A DNA stretch of 64,000 nt, taken from contig CANMLL010000008.1 in NCBI GenBank assembly GCA_947498775.1, forward strand, positions 62,001 through 126,000. The letters are read 5' to 3'. This stretch comes from an uncultured Aquimarina sp. Its GTDB lineage: Bacteria > Bacteroidota > Bacteroidia > Flavobacteriales > Flavobacteriaceae. Below are positions 27,043 to 35,294 of the stretch, piece after piece (within the stretch, counting starts at the first letter, position 1; every line of letters begins with the position of its first letter). A program made the position numbers and the translations under genes. The notes beneath the pieces were generated by a model that saw only the letters and a program-made list of their open reading frames with translations, searched no databases and was not told the DNA's origin.

Positions 27043-28203
27043 TTATCCTCTGAATAGGAAGAAACGATCTTTCATATTTTCAATTTCAGAATTTTTGTTG
27101 GTCACTATATAGTCTATGGCTTCTGTAGTAAATTTTTTCCCCTTTGGGGTAAGCGAAACGACATCCTTATGAATAGTAATCATGTTATTTTTTAAAGCCA
27201 GGTCCAAAACGGATTTAGAGCGTACCTTTTGCCAGTTTATATGTTCATTGAGGTGTTTTACATGTCGTTCTTCTTCTTCCTTATGATTTCTTAGATGCAA
27301 TAAAAATGTAAGTAAGGATACCTCAATACGTTGCTGCTTTTGTCGATAGAGAACAGAAAATAATCCTTTGGCAGGAGCAAATAAGTATACCATTAAGAAG
27401 AGTACTCCCAATACCGTAGTCATTGATCCTGAGATAGAAGCATCCAAGGCATAAGCAACCCAATATCCAGCAATGGCACTACCAACTCCAAATAGAACAG
27501 CCAGTACTAACAGTTTTTTAAGATCATTGGTTAACAAATATGCTGTAGCTGCAGGAGCAATCATTAAGGCAATTACCAAAATAGCTCCGACGGCATCAAA
27601 AGCTCCTACCGTGGTGATTGATGAAACCGTCATTAATCCATAATGGATTACTACCGGAGATAATCCCAGAGCAGAAGCTAAGCCGGCATCAAAAGTGCTA
27701 ACTTTTAATTCTTTGAAAAAAGCAAAGAGCAATCCCAGGGTAATGAGTAAAATTGTTCCGATAATCCATAGTGATTTTGGTCCTAGATCTATTCCGTCTA
27801 GAGCAAGCCGATCAAAAGGAGCAAAAGCAAGTTCTCCTAGAAGCACTGCGTCTACATCCAAATGTACATCATTTGCATTTTTTGCAATTAATATTATACC
27901 AATACTGAATAAGGCCGGAAAAACCAGACCAATCGCAGTATCTTCCTTTACTAGTCCGGTTTTTTGAATAAACTCTACCAGTACAACAGTAAGGACTCCG
28001 CTAGCGGCTGCCATAACAATCAATAATGGAGAAGATAAATCATGGGTGATAAAAAAACCGATCACAATTCCCGGTAAAATAGAATGACTTATGGCATCTG
28101 TAATTAATGCCATTTTTCGTAATACCAAGAATGTACCCGGTATGGCACATGCAATAGCAACAAGACTAGCAATTAGTTGTATTTCAATTTGTGCACTATT
28201 CAT
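27043..28203 (-). CDS. metal ABC transporter permease with C-terminal winged-helix domain
   Basis: A 386-residue protein. The first 285 residues form an ABC-3 family permease with about nine hydrophobic segments and the DAISHSILPGIVIGF coupling motif seen in MntB/ZnuB proteins. The last 100 residues are a soluble winged-helix domain (LDLALKNNMITIHKDVVSLTPKGKKF), like that of DtxR-family repressors. It overlaps the other permease gene by 8 bp. With that partner it probably forms the membrane channel. Confidence 0.88.
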   Translation of the reverse strand: MNSAQIEIQLIASLVAIACAIPGTFLVLRKMALITDAISHSILPGIVIGFFITHDLSSPLLIVMAAASGVLTVVLVEFIQKTGLVKEDTAIGLVFPALFSIGIILIAKNANDVHLDVDAVLLGELAFAPFDRLALDGIDLGPKSLWIIGTILLITLGLLFAFFKELKVSTFDAGLASALGLSPVVIHYGLMTVSSITTVGAFDAVGAILVIALMIAPAATAYLLTNDLKKLLVLAVLFGVGSAIAGYWVAYALDASISGSMTTVLGVLFLMVYLFAPAKGLFSVLYRQKQQRIEVSLLTFLLHLRNHKEEEERHVKHLNEHINWQKVRSKSVLDLALKNNMITIHKDVVSLTPKGKKFTTEAIDYIVTNKNSEIENMKDRFFLFRG

Positions 28204-29326
28204 CTTCTTCTTTTATTAATTGATCATACAGATTTGCTGCAATGTGGTATCCTTCTTTGGTCATTGACCACATATTTCCCTTGATTTTGACATAATCTTT
28301 GTTTTCTAATTTTTGAAGTGATTTTCGGGTAAATCCCTGAAAGTTATTCAAAATCCGAATAGCATGTGGATGAGAAATATCTTCATGTGTTTTGGCGATA
28401 TTATACATAAAAGACAAAGTTTTATGTAATTGAAGATCGTTTCTGTTTTTTCTAAAACGTATTTCTCTAAATAATAAACCCCGTCTAGGAGAAAATATAA
28501 ATGAGAATAATACAAATACTCCTGCTACTAATACAATTACAGGGCCAGTAGATAGATTATTCTGACTAGCACTTATTGCAGTACCAAAAATTCCAGAAAA
28601 AGCACCAAAAATCGCTGCCAAAATTACCATAACCGCCAAATTATTGGTCCATTGCCTAGCCGCTGCAGCGGGAGCCAAAAGCATGGCGCTCATCAATACA
28701 ACGCCAACTGTTTGCAATCCTAATACAATAGCAACAACAATAAACGAAGTAATTAGAATGTCTAAAAATTGGGTATTGAATCCCAAAGTTTTAGTGTAAT
28801 CGGCATCAAAAAGTAATAATTTTAGTTCTTTCCAGAAAAGCAATAAGATAATCAAGCTAATGCCAGTAACAATAACCATTAACCATACGTCACTTTCGAG
28901 TAGTGTGGCGGCTTGGCCAAAAAGATAACTTTCTAAACCAGCTTGATTAGCGTTGGGCATTTTTTGGATATAGGTAAGCAATAACATTCCGAATCCAAAA
29001 AACAAAGAAAGTATTAGTCCTAAAGCCGTATCAGATTTAAGGTGTGTCTTACTTGTAATTCCTCGAATCCAAAAGGTTCCGATCAAGCCACTTATCAGAG
29101 CCCCTACTAAAAATATAGCACTGTTTTTGGTTTCTATGATTAAAAAAGCAATTGCAATACCTGGTAATGCTGCATGAGAGATGGCATCTCCCAAAAGACT
29201 TTGTTTACGCAATACAGCAAAACTTCCCAACATACCACATATAGTACCCAATACGGCTGTACCCAATGTGATCGTACGAAGGGTGTAATCAGTAAAAACA
29301 AGCTCTATATATTCTTGTAAGTCCAT
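28196..29326 (-). CDS. metal ABC transporter permease with C-terminal winged-helix domain
   Basis: A 376-residue ABC-3 family permease with the coupling motif GDAISHAALPGIAIAF, about eight hydrophobic segments, and a winged-helix-like tail (about 300-376, FTRKSLQKLENKDYVKIKGN). Sister of the next gene, which it overlaps by 8 bp; the two probably form a heterodimer. Its ATG directly follows the AGTAG-rich flank of the four-helix-bundle gene. Confidence 0.88.
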   Translation of the reverse strand: MDLQEYIELVFTDYTLRTITLGTAVLGTICGMLGSFAVLRKQSLLGDAISHAALPGIAIAFLIIETKNSAIFLVGALISGLIGTFWIRGITSKTHLKSDTALGLILSLFFGFGMLLLTYIQKMPNANQAGLESYLFGQAATLLESDVWLMVIVTGISLIILLLFWKELKLLLFDADYTKTLGFNTQFLDILITSFIVVAIVLGLQTVGVVLMSAMLLAPAAAARQWTNNLAVMVILAAIFGAFSGIFGTAISASQNNLSTGPVIVLVAGVFVLFSFIFSPRRGLLFREIRFRKNRNDLQLHKTLSFMYNIAKTHEDISHPHAIRILNNFQGFTRKSLQKLENKDYVKIKGNMWSMTKEGYHIAANLYDQLIKEEDE

Positions 29327-29330
29327 TCTT

Positions 29331-29800
29331 TAGTGAGTAGAGGATAGTAGTTAGTAATTAGTTTTTTTGTTTATTTTTCAAATGCTTTTGTAGACTGGTT
29401 ATCATTTTAGATAATTCAGCCAACTTTAGTCTAGCTATTTTATTTTCATTTTCTGAAATATATTTTCTTCTTTTTGCAATTGTAGAACATACAACACATT
29501 CTCGAACTGAATCTATTGCCATTTGAAGATATCTGTTGAATTGAGCATCTGTATTTCCGGAACCTTCAGAAATATTCATGGCAACTGAATTTGCTGCTCG
29601 AATATATTGAGATGAGAGTCTATAAATTTCCTGTTTGGGCAGTTGTTCACAGGTATTATAAACTAAATCAACAAAGTCTAAGGCTTTTTGATATACAATT
29701 AAATCTTCAAAATTAAATTTTACCTCTTCCATTTAACAATTGTTTCTTGTTATTTCACCTTACTGCATACTGCATACTACTTATTACCCTCTAACTACTA
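29331..29800 (-). mobile_element. AGTAG-bracketed four-helix-bundle insertion, copy 2
   Basis: A unit made of the four-helix-bundle gene (29358-29732) and its flanks. The left flank (29331-29360) reads tagtgagtag-aggatagtag-ttagtaatta; the right flank (29772-29800) reads as its degenerate inverse (catactactt-attaccctct-aactacta). The right flank supplies the TAG stop codon of the upstream ABC ATPase gene, and the left flank ends 4 bp from the ATG of the permease gene. The same layout recurs at 30541-30980. The ends are my estimate. Confidence 0.55.
29358..29732 (-). CDS. four-helix-bundle protein (S23 / 23S rRNA-IVP family)
   Basis: A 124-residue protein of the S23/intervening-sequence four-helix-bundle family. 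Family marks are FEDLIVYQKALDFVDLVY at the start, YRLSSQYIRAANSVAMNISEG, FNRYLQMAIDSVRECV, and a final helix [15 protein letters not shown]. It is about 60% identical by eye to the gene at 30541. Such genes normally lie in 23S rRNA intervening sequences or alone between genes; here it splits a metal-importer operon. Role in the cell unknown; it probably forms a pentamer and may bind nucleic acid. Confidence 0.92.
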   Translation of the reverse strand: MEEVKFNFEDLIVYQKALDFVDLVYNTCEQLPKQEIYRLSSQYIRAANSVAMNISEGSGNTDAQFNRYLQMAIDSVRECVVCSTIAKRRKYISENENKIARLKLAELSKMITSLQKHLKNKQKN

Positions 29801-30541
29801 CTGACTTACAGCAACTTTATAATTAATTCCATAAGTTTTAGTCAAATTATCATCGTTAAAAATGTCCTTGACCGGTCCTGTGGCAATCTTTTTTACATTT
29901 AAAAAAGTTACCCAATCAAAATACTCGGGTACGGTTTGCAAATCATGATGTACTACAATTACAGTTTTTCCTGCTTTGCGAAGCTCTTTTAAAATATTGA
30001 TAATGGCCTTTTCGGTAGTTGCATCTACCCCTTGAAAAGGTTCATCCATAAAATAAATAGAAGCATTTTGTACCAAGGCTCTTGCTAAAAAGACTCGTTG
30101 TTGTTGTCCGCCTGATAATTGACTGATTTGCCTGTTTTTAAAAGCAAGCATGCCGACTTTTTCTAAGGCCTCAAGGGCTGCTTTTTTTTGTTTTTGACCA
30201 GGTCTTCTAATCCAACCAAGGCTTCCGTAGGTTCCCATCATAACCACATCAAGGGCTGTAGTAGGAAAATCCCAGTCAACACTTCCTTTTTGAGGCACAT
30301 AGGCAACTAACGATCGTTGTTTTTTATAGGGTTTCTCATAAATCTGAATACTACCAGCAATGGGTTTAATAATATCTAAAATTGATTTAATCAAGGTTGA
30401 CTTTCCCGCTCCGTTTGGTCCTACAATAGCCATAAGCACCCCTTCAGGAATGGCCAAGTCTATATCCCATAATACCGGTTTGTAGTTATAAGCTACAGTA
30501 AGGTCATCTATTTGAACAGCGATTTTATTTTTTTCTGCCAT
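29798..30541 (-). CDS. metal ABC transporter ATP-binding protein
   Basis: A 247-residue ABC ATPase. Walker [10 protein letters not shown] is at about residues 40-48, the signature LSGGQQQRV is in the middle, Walker [13 protein letters not shown] follows, and the H-loop is VVHHD. Best fits the MntB/ZnuC/TroB group. Its start codon overlaps the stop of the four-helix-bundle gene by one base (TAATG), and its own stop codon lies inside the flank of the second insertion. It powers the two permeases downstream. Confidence 0.93.
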   Translation of the reverse strand: MAEKNKIAVQIDDLTVAYNYKPVLWDIDLAIPEGVLMAIVGPNGAGKSTLIKSILDIIKPIAGSIQIYEKPYKKQRSLVAYVPQKGSVDWDFPTTALDVVMMGTYGSLGWIRRPGQKQKKAALEALEKVGMLAFKNRQISQLSGGQQQRVFLARALVQNASIYFMDEPFQGVDATTEKAIINILKELRKAGKTVIVVHHDLQTVPEYFDWVTFLNVKKIATGPVKDIFNDDNLTKTYGINYKVAVSQ

Positions 30542-30930
30542 TAGAGAGTAGTTAGTAGTGAGATCAATTTACTTTTAATATGTTTTTGCAAACTTGTGAT
30601 CATTTTTGAAAGTTCTGCAAGTTGGACCCTTGCAATCTGATCTTGCTCTTCATAGATGTATTTTCTTCTATAGGCGACAGTAGAACAAACTACACATTCC
30701 CGAGTTGAGTCTAATGCTATTTGAAGATATCTGTTAAACTGGGTGTCCGAAGAACCCGCACCTTCAGCAATATTTAAGGTAATAGCATTTGCAGCTCTGA
30801 GATATTGAGAAGTAAGTATATAGGTTTCCATTTTTGGAAATTTTGAACAAATACTATAAGCCATATCGATAAAATCCAAAGACTTTTGATATACAATTAA
30901 GTTTTCAAAATTAAATTTTACATCCTCCAT
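30541..30930 (-). CDS. four-helix-bundle protein (S23 / 23S rRNA-IVP family)
   Basis: A 129-residue sister of the gene at 29358, with the same family blocks ([51 protein letters not shown]). Its last eight residues (LISLLTTL) are read from the flank repeat itself, as if the frame ran into the end of the element. Stop and start of the next gene overlap (TAATG). It lies between the genes for the binding protein and the ATPase of a metal importer. Function unknown. Confidence 0.92.
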   Translation of the reverse strand: MEDVKFNFENLIVYQKSLDFIDMAYSICSKFPKMETYILTSQYLRAANAITLNIAEGAGSSDTQFNRYLQIALDSTRECVVCSTVAYRRKYIYEEQDQIARVQLAELSKMITSLQKHIKSKLISLLTTL

Positions 30931-30980
30931 TTCTTGTATTATTAGATCTTCTAATTACTAACAACTAGCTACTAATTACT
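30541..30980 (-). mobile_element. AGTAG-bracketed four-helix-bundle insertion, copy 1
   Basis: The gene 30541-30930 is bracketed by 30546-30561 (agagtagttagtagtg) and by 30951-30980 (ctaattacta-acaactagct-actaattact). The reverse complement of the second matches the first at about 13 of 16 bases in the core. The unit runs from the ATG of the ATPase gene to 5 bp from the TAG stop of the binding-protein gene. Similar flanks surround copy 2. The ends are my estimate. Confidence 0.55.
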
Positions 30981-30985
30981 CAAAA

Positions 30986-31900
30986 CTATTTCAAAGCATT
31001 TATAATAGTATTCACATTATATTCAAACATTCCTATATAAGTACCTTCAACAGTTCCTAAATTACCAAGTGCGTCAGAATATAGTGTTCCTCCAATAGAA
31101 ACTTCGTGATCTTTTGATTTTACTGCGGCTTGCAAAGCTTCTATAGTTCTTTTTGGTACCGAAGTTTCTACAAAAATGGCTTTCACTTCCTTTTCGATAA
31201 TAAAATTAGCCAATTTCTGTACATCTTGCACTCCAGCTTCCGTAGCTGTTGATAGTCCTTGCAAACCTACGACATTGAAATCATATGCTTTTCCGAAGTA
31301 ACTAAAAGCATCATGTGCAGTGACCAGGATTCGTTTTTCTTTTGGTAAGGTAGAAATAACACTTTCTAGTTTGGTTTCTAATTCATTTAACTTAGTTAAG
31401 TAAATTTTTCCATTTGTTTTAAAAGTTTCCGCATTTTTTTGATCTATGGCAGACAACTGCTCGATAACGAACTTGGTAATAGTTTTCCAATTATCTACGC
31501 TAAACCATACATGAGGATCATAATTAGAAGCAAAATAATCTGAACCGATAAGGATGCTTTTATCTAAACTTTCTCCAATAGCGATGGTTTTGATATCTTG
31601 GCTCTCCATTTTTTCAAATACTTCTACCAGTTTACCTTCCAGATGTAAGCCGTTATAGAAAATTATATCTGCATTCAACAGTTTGGTTACATCCCCTTCA
31701 CTGGCTTTATATAAATGTGGATCGACACCACTTCCCATAAGTCCTTTAACATCAATAGCATCACCTCCAATGTTTTTTGCCAAATCTGTAATCATTGAAG
31801 TTGTGGTGACTACATTGAGTTTTTCGTTCTCTTTTTTTACTTCTTTTTTGCAAGAAAATAATAGGAGAGCGATTAGTATTGTGGATATTAATTTTTTCAT
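30986..31900 (-). CDS. metal ABC transporter substrate-binding lipoprotein (MntA/TroA-like)
   Basis: A 304-residue cluster A-I binding lipoprotein (lipobox ending at Cys17). Metal ligands are visible as H62 (DPHLY), H130 (DPHVW), H196 (TAHDAFSYFG) and D276 (LYSDAL); this H-H-H-D set is as in TroA. There is no His-rich loop, which argues against a ZnuA zinc scavenger. Manganese is the favoured metal because an MntR-type regulator is divergent, but zinc or iron is possible. Second gene of the operon, 24 bp after the outer-membrane protein gene. Confidence 0.9.
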   Translation of the reverse strand: MKKLISTILIALLLFSCKKEVKKENEKLNVVTTTSMITDLAKNIGGDAIDVKGLMGSGVDPHLYKASEGDVTKLLNADIIFYNGLHLEGKLVEVFEKMESQDIKTIAIGESLDKSILIGSDYFASNYDPHVWFSVDNWKTITKFVIEQLSAIDQKNAETFKTNGKIYLTKLNELETKLESVISTLPKEKRILVTAHDAFSYFGKAYDFNVVGLQGLSTATEAGVQDVQKLANFIIEKEVKAIFVETSVPKRTIEALQAAVKSKDHEVSIGGTLYSDALGNLGTVEGTYIGMFEYNVNTIINALK

Positions 31901-31924
31901 TGTATTGGCTTTATTTTAATATTT

Positions 31925-32719
31925 CTAATTTGGCAAGCGAATGCTAACTCCGGCACTGAGCAATAAATTTTGCCCTTTGGTAATACCTGATCCTACTGTA
32001 GCATCTAGTTGGATAGAGTCACTTAATAAATAAGTAACCCCAGCATCCCATAGATGATTAGCACTGCTGTCTTCAGGAAGATCTCCATATAGTTCGGCGT
32101 AGAGTCCAAAAGTATCAGTTACGCTGTATCCATATGAAATGGTATAAATATAAGCTGCTTCTGGTGAGTCGTCACCCCATTCTGCTCCTAGGTTATAGGA
32201 TAAGCTTGATTTTTCACTTAGTGTATGTGCAAACGAAAACCTAAAATCGATTCCTGTTGTTTCTGGTCTAAAGTCCTCACCAGCACTAAACGGCAAAAAT
32301 ACATGACCAATCAAACCAATTTCTGGTAACCATCCTTTTTCTTTGGCAATACCAATTTTTGCTCCTAATAGTAACGGGGATAGTCCACTGGCTACATCAT
32401 CTAATTGTGTACCGTTAATTTCGGTTTTCACCTCTGCAAAATCCCAGCCTATTCTTAGTTCTAGATTGTCTAATAGCCCATATCTTAGTAGTGTTGTGTT
32501 AAACGTAGTTGTTTTTTGTTTGAAAGCATCTTCTCCTGAATCCTCATAAAATGCTCCGGTTTCAATTTGTAAGTAGCCTTTTGGAACAACGGTTGGTGAC
32601 TCTGTAGCATCTGGCCGATCGGTGATTAAGGCTCCCGGGGCAGTTTTTTCTTGAGAAAAAATGCTGCTGAAACTTAAGGATGCAAAAAAAGTAAATAAGA
32701 TAGTGCCTCGTAATTTCAT
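31925..32719 (-). CDS. outer-membrane beta-barrel protein of the metal operon
   Basis: A 264-residue protein with a signal peptide (about 1-22, ending SIFSQ) and regular amphipathic strands throughout, ending in SAGVSIRLPN. ITDRPDATESPTVVPKGYLQIETG near the N-terminus is typical of the phenol-degradation meta/transporter barrel family. As first gene of the metal operon it may let the metal through the outer membrane. That role is inferred from position. Confidence 0.8.
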   Translation of the reverse strand: MKLRGTILFTFFASLSFSSIFSQEKTAPGALITDRPDATESPTVVPKGYLQIETGAFYEDSGEDAFKQKTTTFNTTLLRYGLLDNLELRIGWDFAEVKTEINGTQLDDVASGLSPLLLGAKIGIAKEKGWLPEIGLIGHVFLPFSAGEDFRPETTGIDFRFSFAHTLSEKSSLSYNLGAEWGDDSPEAAYIYTISYGYSVTDTFGLYAELYGDLPEDSSANHLWDAGVTYLLSDSIQLDATVGSGITKGQNLLLSAGVSIRLPN

Positions 32720-32728
32720 TAGGTTTAG

Positions 32729-32736
32729 TAATTTTG
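32729..32736 (+). promoter_or_regulatory. -7 promoter element of mntR
   Basis: TAATTTTG (TAnnTTTG) 33 bp before the mntR ATG. It lies back to back with the promoter of the metal operon. Confidence 0.6.
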
Positions 32737-32749
32737 TTTATTATTGTAG

Positions 32750-32781
32750 CAAAACTAAAAAAGTTAGCCATGACTAACAAA
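32750..32781 (-). promoter_or_regulatory. promoter of the metal-importer operon
   Basis: On the minus strand: TTTG (32778-32781), a 20-bp spacer and a perfect -7 element TAGTTTTG (32750-32757), followed after about 30 bp by the ATG of the outer-membrane protein gene. The spacer contains the palindrome at 32763-32778. Confidence 0.7.
32763..32778. promoter_or_regulatory. probable MntR/DtxR operator (GTTAG-N6-CTAAC)
   Basis: A palindrome GTTAG-CCATGA-CTAAC fills the spacer between the -33 and -7 elements of the metal-operon promoter and also covers the mntR start codon (ATG 32770). A metal-loaded DtxR-family dimer bound here would block the importer promoter. The TTAG/CTAA half-sites are like those of DtxR/IdeR boxes. 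Confidence 0.6.
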
Positions 32782-33456
32782 TATAATTTGAATAATTTAA
32801 CAAAAAGCGAAGAAGACTATCTAAAAGCCCTTTTTCAGCTGATTATAGATGACAACTCTACAAAAGTGGGGAACAACCAATTGGCAGATTATCTGAAGGT
32901 GTCTCCGGCTTCTACTAATAATATGGTAAAAAAGTTGAAAACCAAAAATTATGTAGTGAGCGAGAAGTATGGTAAATTGGATCTTACAGAAGAAGGAAAA
33001 TCTATCGCCGTGCGATTAATTAGAAAACATAGATTATGGGAAACCTTTCTTTGTAATTATTTAAATTTCACTTGGGATGAGGTACATGATGTTGCCGAAC
33101 AATTAGAACATATAAAATCTCAAAAACTAATCAATGAACTAGATCGTTTTATGGATTTTCCAAAGAAAGATCCACACGGAGAGTTAATTCCGAATGCAAA
33201 AGGAGAGTATTCTGTACTACCAAAAGTAACATTATCTTCTTTGGTTGAGGGAGATATGTGCCAATTGGTAGCTGTTAACGACGGATCTGTTAATTTTTTA
33301 AAATATGTATCAGAGATAGGTTTGGCATTAAGTAGTGAGATAAAAATCCTTGAAGTTCGAGAATTTGACAAGTCTATTCGAATACAATTCAATACGGTTG
33401 TAGAAACAGTAACAAGAAAGTTTGCCGATAATGTATTCGTTAAGAAGGTAGTATAA
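32770..33456 (+). CDS. mntR: DtxR-family metal-dependent regulator (MntR-like)
   Basis: A 228-residue DtxR/MntR-family repressor. The N-terminal winged helix contains KSEEDYLKALFQLI and NQLADYLKVSPASTNNMVKKL. The metal/dimer domain has RHRLWETFLCNYLNFTWDEVHDVAEQLEH with family-type His and Glu ligands, and the C-terminus (about 155-228) is an SH3-like FeoA domain. An upstream TTG (32734) is in frame, but the ATG at 32770 gives the family start. It is divergent from the metal importer and probably represses it. The choice of metal (Mn over Fe) comes from its neighbours. Confidence 0.88.
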   Translation: MTNKYNLNNLTKSEEDYLKALFQLIIDDNSTKVGNNQLADYLKVSPASTNNMVKKLKTKNYVVSEKYGKLDLTEEGKSIAVRLIRKHRLWETFLCNYLNFTWDEVHDVAEQLEHIKSQKLINELDRFMDFPKKDPHGELIPNAKGEYSVLPKVTLSSLVEGDMCQLVAVNDGSVNFLKYVSEIGLALSSEIKILEVREFDKSIRIQFNTVVETVTRKFADNVFVKKVV

Positions 33457-33510
33457 TTTTTATAAATGTTAAAATAGAGTTAGGCTATAAGAATGTTAAA
33501 TAATAGCTGT

Positions 33511-33518
33511 TATCTTTG
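33511..33518 (+). promoter_or_regulatory. -7 promoter element of the exonuclease gene
   Basis: TATCTTTG, an exact TAnnTTTG match, 19 bp before the ATG at 33538. A -33 element is not clear. Confidence 0.5.
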
Positions 33519-33537
33519 AGTATCACACAATCAATTT

Positions 33538-34317
33538 ATGGAGCTTAATTTAAAAAAGCCGATATGTTTTTTTGATCTTGAAACTACCGGTGTAAATATT
33601 TCTAAAGATCGAATTGTAGAAATTTCTATTCTTAAAATCTTTCCAAATGGCACCCAGGAAAGTAAGACCTGGTTGGTAAATCCTGAAATGCCGATTCCTC
33701 CTGAAACCACTGCTGTACATGGCATTGATGATGCCAAAGTAGCTAATGAACCAACTTTTAAGCAACTAGCAAGTACGGTTAACGATATGATTAAAGGGTG
33801 TGATCTGGGTGGATTTAATTCTAATCGATTTGATATTCCGTTGCTGGCTGAAGAGTTACTTAGGACAGGACATGATTTTGATATGAAGAACACAGTTGCC
33901 ATTGATGTGCAAACCATCTATCACAAAATGGAAAAAAGAACACTGTCTGCTGCATACAAATTTTATTGCAATAAGGATTTAGACAATGCGCATTCTGCCG
34001 AGGCCGATACAATGGCCACTTACGAAGTGTTAAAAGCGCAATTAGATCGATATCCAGAATTAGAGAATGATCCTAAATTTCTGGCAGAGTTTAGTTCTAG
34101 AAAGCAATTTGCAGATTTTGCCGGTTTTATTGCATACGATGAAAAAGGAAGAGAGGTTTTTTCTTTTGGAAAACATAAAAACAAGTTGGTCGAGCAAGTA
34201 ATGAAGGAGGAGCCAGGGTATTTTGGGTGGATACAAAATGCAGATTTCCCTCTATACACCAAAAAAGTACTTACCGCAGTTAGACTTAGAAAATTAAATA
34301 ATAGTTTAAACTTATAA
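33538..34317 (+). CDS. DnaQ-like 3'-5' exonuclease
   Basis: A 259-residue DEDDh exonuclease. Exo I is FFDLETTG (D13, E15), Exo II is GFNSNRFDIPLL and Exo III is HSAEADTMAT (HxxxxD). The last 75 residues (FAGFIAYDEKGREVFSFGKHKNK) are a separate small domain often found after DnaQ folds in Bacteroidetes. It may proofread DNA or trim other nucleic acids. Start of a plus-strand run with FAH hydrolase, Hpt and cinA. Confidence 0.92.
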   Translation: MELNLKKPICFFDLETTGVNISKDRIVEISILKIFPNGTQESKTWLVNPEMPIPPETTAVHGIDDAKVANEPTFKQLASTVNDMIKGCDLGGFNSNRFDIPLLAEELLRTGHDFDMKNTVAIDVQTIYHKMEKRTLSAAYKFYCNKDLDNAHSAEADTMATYEVLKAQLDRYPELENDPKFLAEFSSRKQFADFAGFIAYDEKGREVFSFGKHKNKLVEQVMKEEPGYFGWIQNADFPLYTKKVLTAVRLRKLNNSLNL

Positions 34318-34341
34318 TCATTCCTTTATTATTTCAGAACC

Positions 34342-34953
34342 ATGAAGCTTATTTGTATAGGTCGCAATTATACTGATCATATTGAAGAGTTGGAAAATGA
34401 AAAACCAACAGATCCTGTAATTTTTATGAAACCAGATACGTCAATTTTATTAAAAAAACAGCCTTTTTTTATTCCAGATTTCTCCAATGACTTACATCAT
34501 GAGGTAGAGATACTGGTAAAGATCAAGAAGGTTGGAAAATTTATCGATAAGAAGTTTGCAGATAAGTATTATAATGAGATTGGTTTAGGAATTGATTTCA
34601 CAGCAAGAGATGTACAAAACCAACTCAAAGAGAAAGGGTTACCTTGGGAAAAAGCAAAGGCCTTTGATGGAGCTGCTGTTATTGGAAAATGGATTTCAAG
34701 AGATGAGTTTCCAGATGTTGATAATATCGATTTTCATCTTGAAAAAAATGGAGAGATTGTTCAGAAAGGGAATACAAGATTTATGCTCTGGAAAATTAAT
34801 GAATTAATAGAATATGTATCAAAATATTTCACTTTAAAGATAGGAGATGTTATATTTACAGGAACACCGGCTGGCGTGGGAGCTGTAAAACCAGATGATA
34901 TTCTAACCGGTTATATTAGCAACAAACAATTTTTTTCAATAAAAGTAAAATAA
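34342..34953 (+). CDS. fumarylacetoacetate hydrolase (FAH) family protein
   Basis: A 203-residue FAH-fold protein. ICIGRNYTDHIEEL opens the domain, metal-binding glutamates lie in HHEVEILVKI, and GLGIDFTARDVQ and FTGTPAGVGAVKPDD are family marks. It probably acts on acylpyruvate-like compounds (decarboxylase or hydrolase); the exact substrate cannot be read. It ends one base before the Hpt gene starts. Confidence 0.93.
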   Translation: MKLICIGRNYTDHIEELENEKPTDPVIFMKPDTSILLKKQPFFIPDFSNDLHHEVEILVKIKKVGKFIDKKFADKYYNEIGLGIDFTARDVQNQLKEKGLPWEKAKAFDGAAVIGKWISRDEFPDVDNIDFHLEKNGEIVQKGNTRFMLWKINELIEYVSKYFTLKIGDVIFTGTPAGVGAVKPDDILTGYISNKQFFSIKVK

Positions 34954-35292
34954 ATGAGCAAAGGATATAGTTTGAAAAATGTAAATGAGTTATCGGGAGG
35001 CGATGATGAATTTATAGCTGTTTTAGTACAGACTTTTTTAGAAGAAATACCGCCAGATTTGGATAGTATGGTCCAAGCAGTAGATTCTGATAATCCACAA
35101 ATGGCATATCAATATGCTCATAAGATGAAACCAAATCTTCAGTTATTTGATATCGATCTTGTGCCTCAGATTAAGCAAATAGAAGCTTGGTCCAAAACCA
35201 ATACAGCAAAGGAGCAGATAAAACCTGTTTTGGATAATATTGTTACTGTAGTTAATAATGCTATCGAAAATCTGAAAGAAGATTTTAGTTAA
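34954..35292 (+). CDS. Hpt (histidine phosphotransfer) domain protein
   Basis: A 112-residue, all-helical protein. The phosphorylatable histidine is H56 in [12 protein letters not shown], which matches the Hpt consensus AHxLKxxxxxxG with a Phe where Gly is common. It would pass phosphate between hybrid kinases and response regulators. It starts directly after the FAH gene and ends 2 bp before cinA, so it is part of an operon, though no kinase is near. Confidence 0.85.
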   Translation: MSKGYSLKNVNELSGGDDEFIAVLVQTFLEEIPPDLDSMVQAVDSDNPQMAYQYAHKMKPNLQLFDIDLVPQIKQIEAWSKTNTAKEQIKPVLDNIVTVVNNAIENLKEDFS

Positions 35293-35294
35293 TC

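Noticed and set aside
29331..30980. The four-helix-bundle genes as part of a diversity-generating retroelement or a 23S rRNA intervening sequence
   Set aside because: No reverse transcriptase, template/variable repeat or rRNA sequence is near; the neighbours are importer genes.
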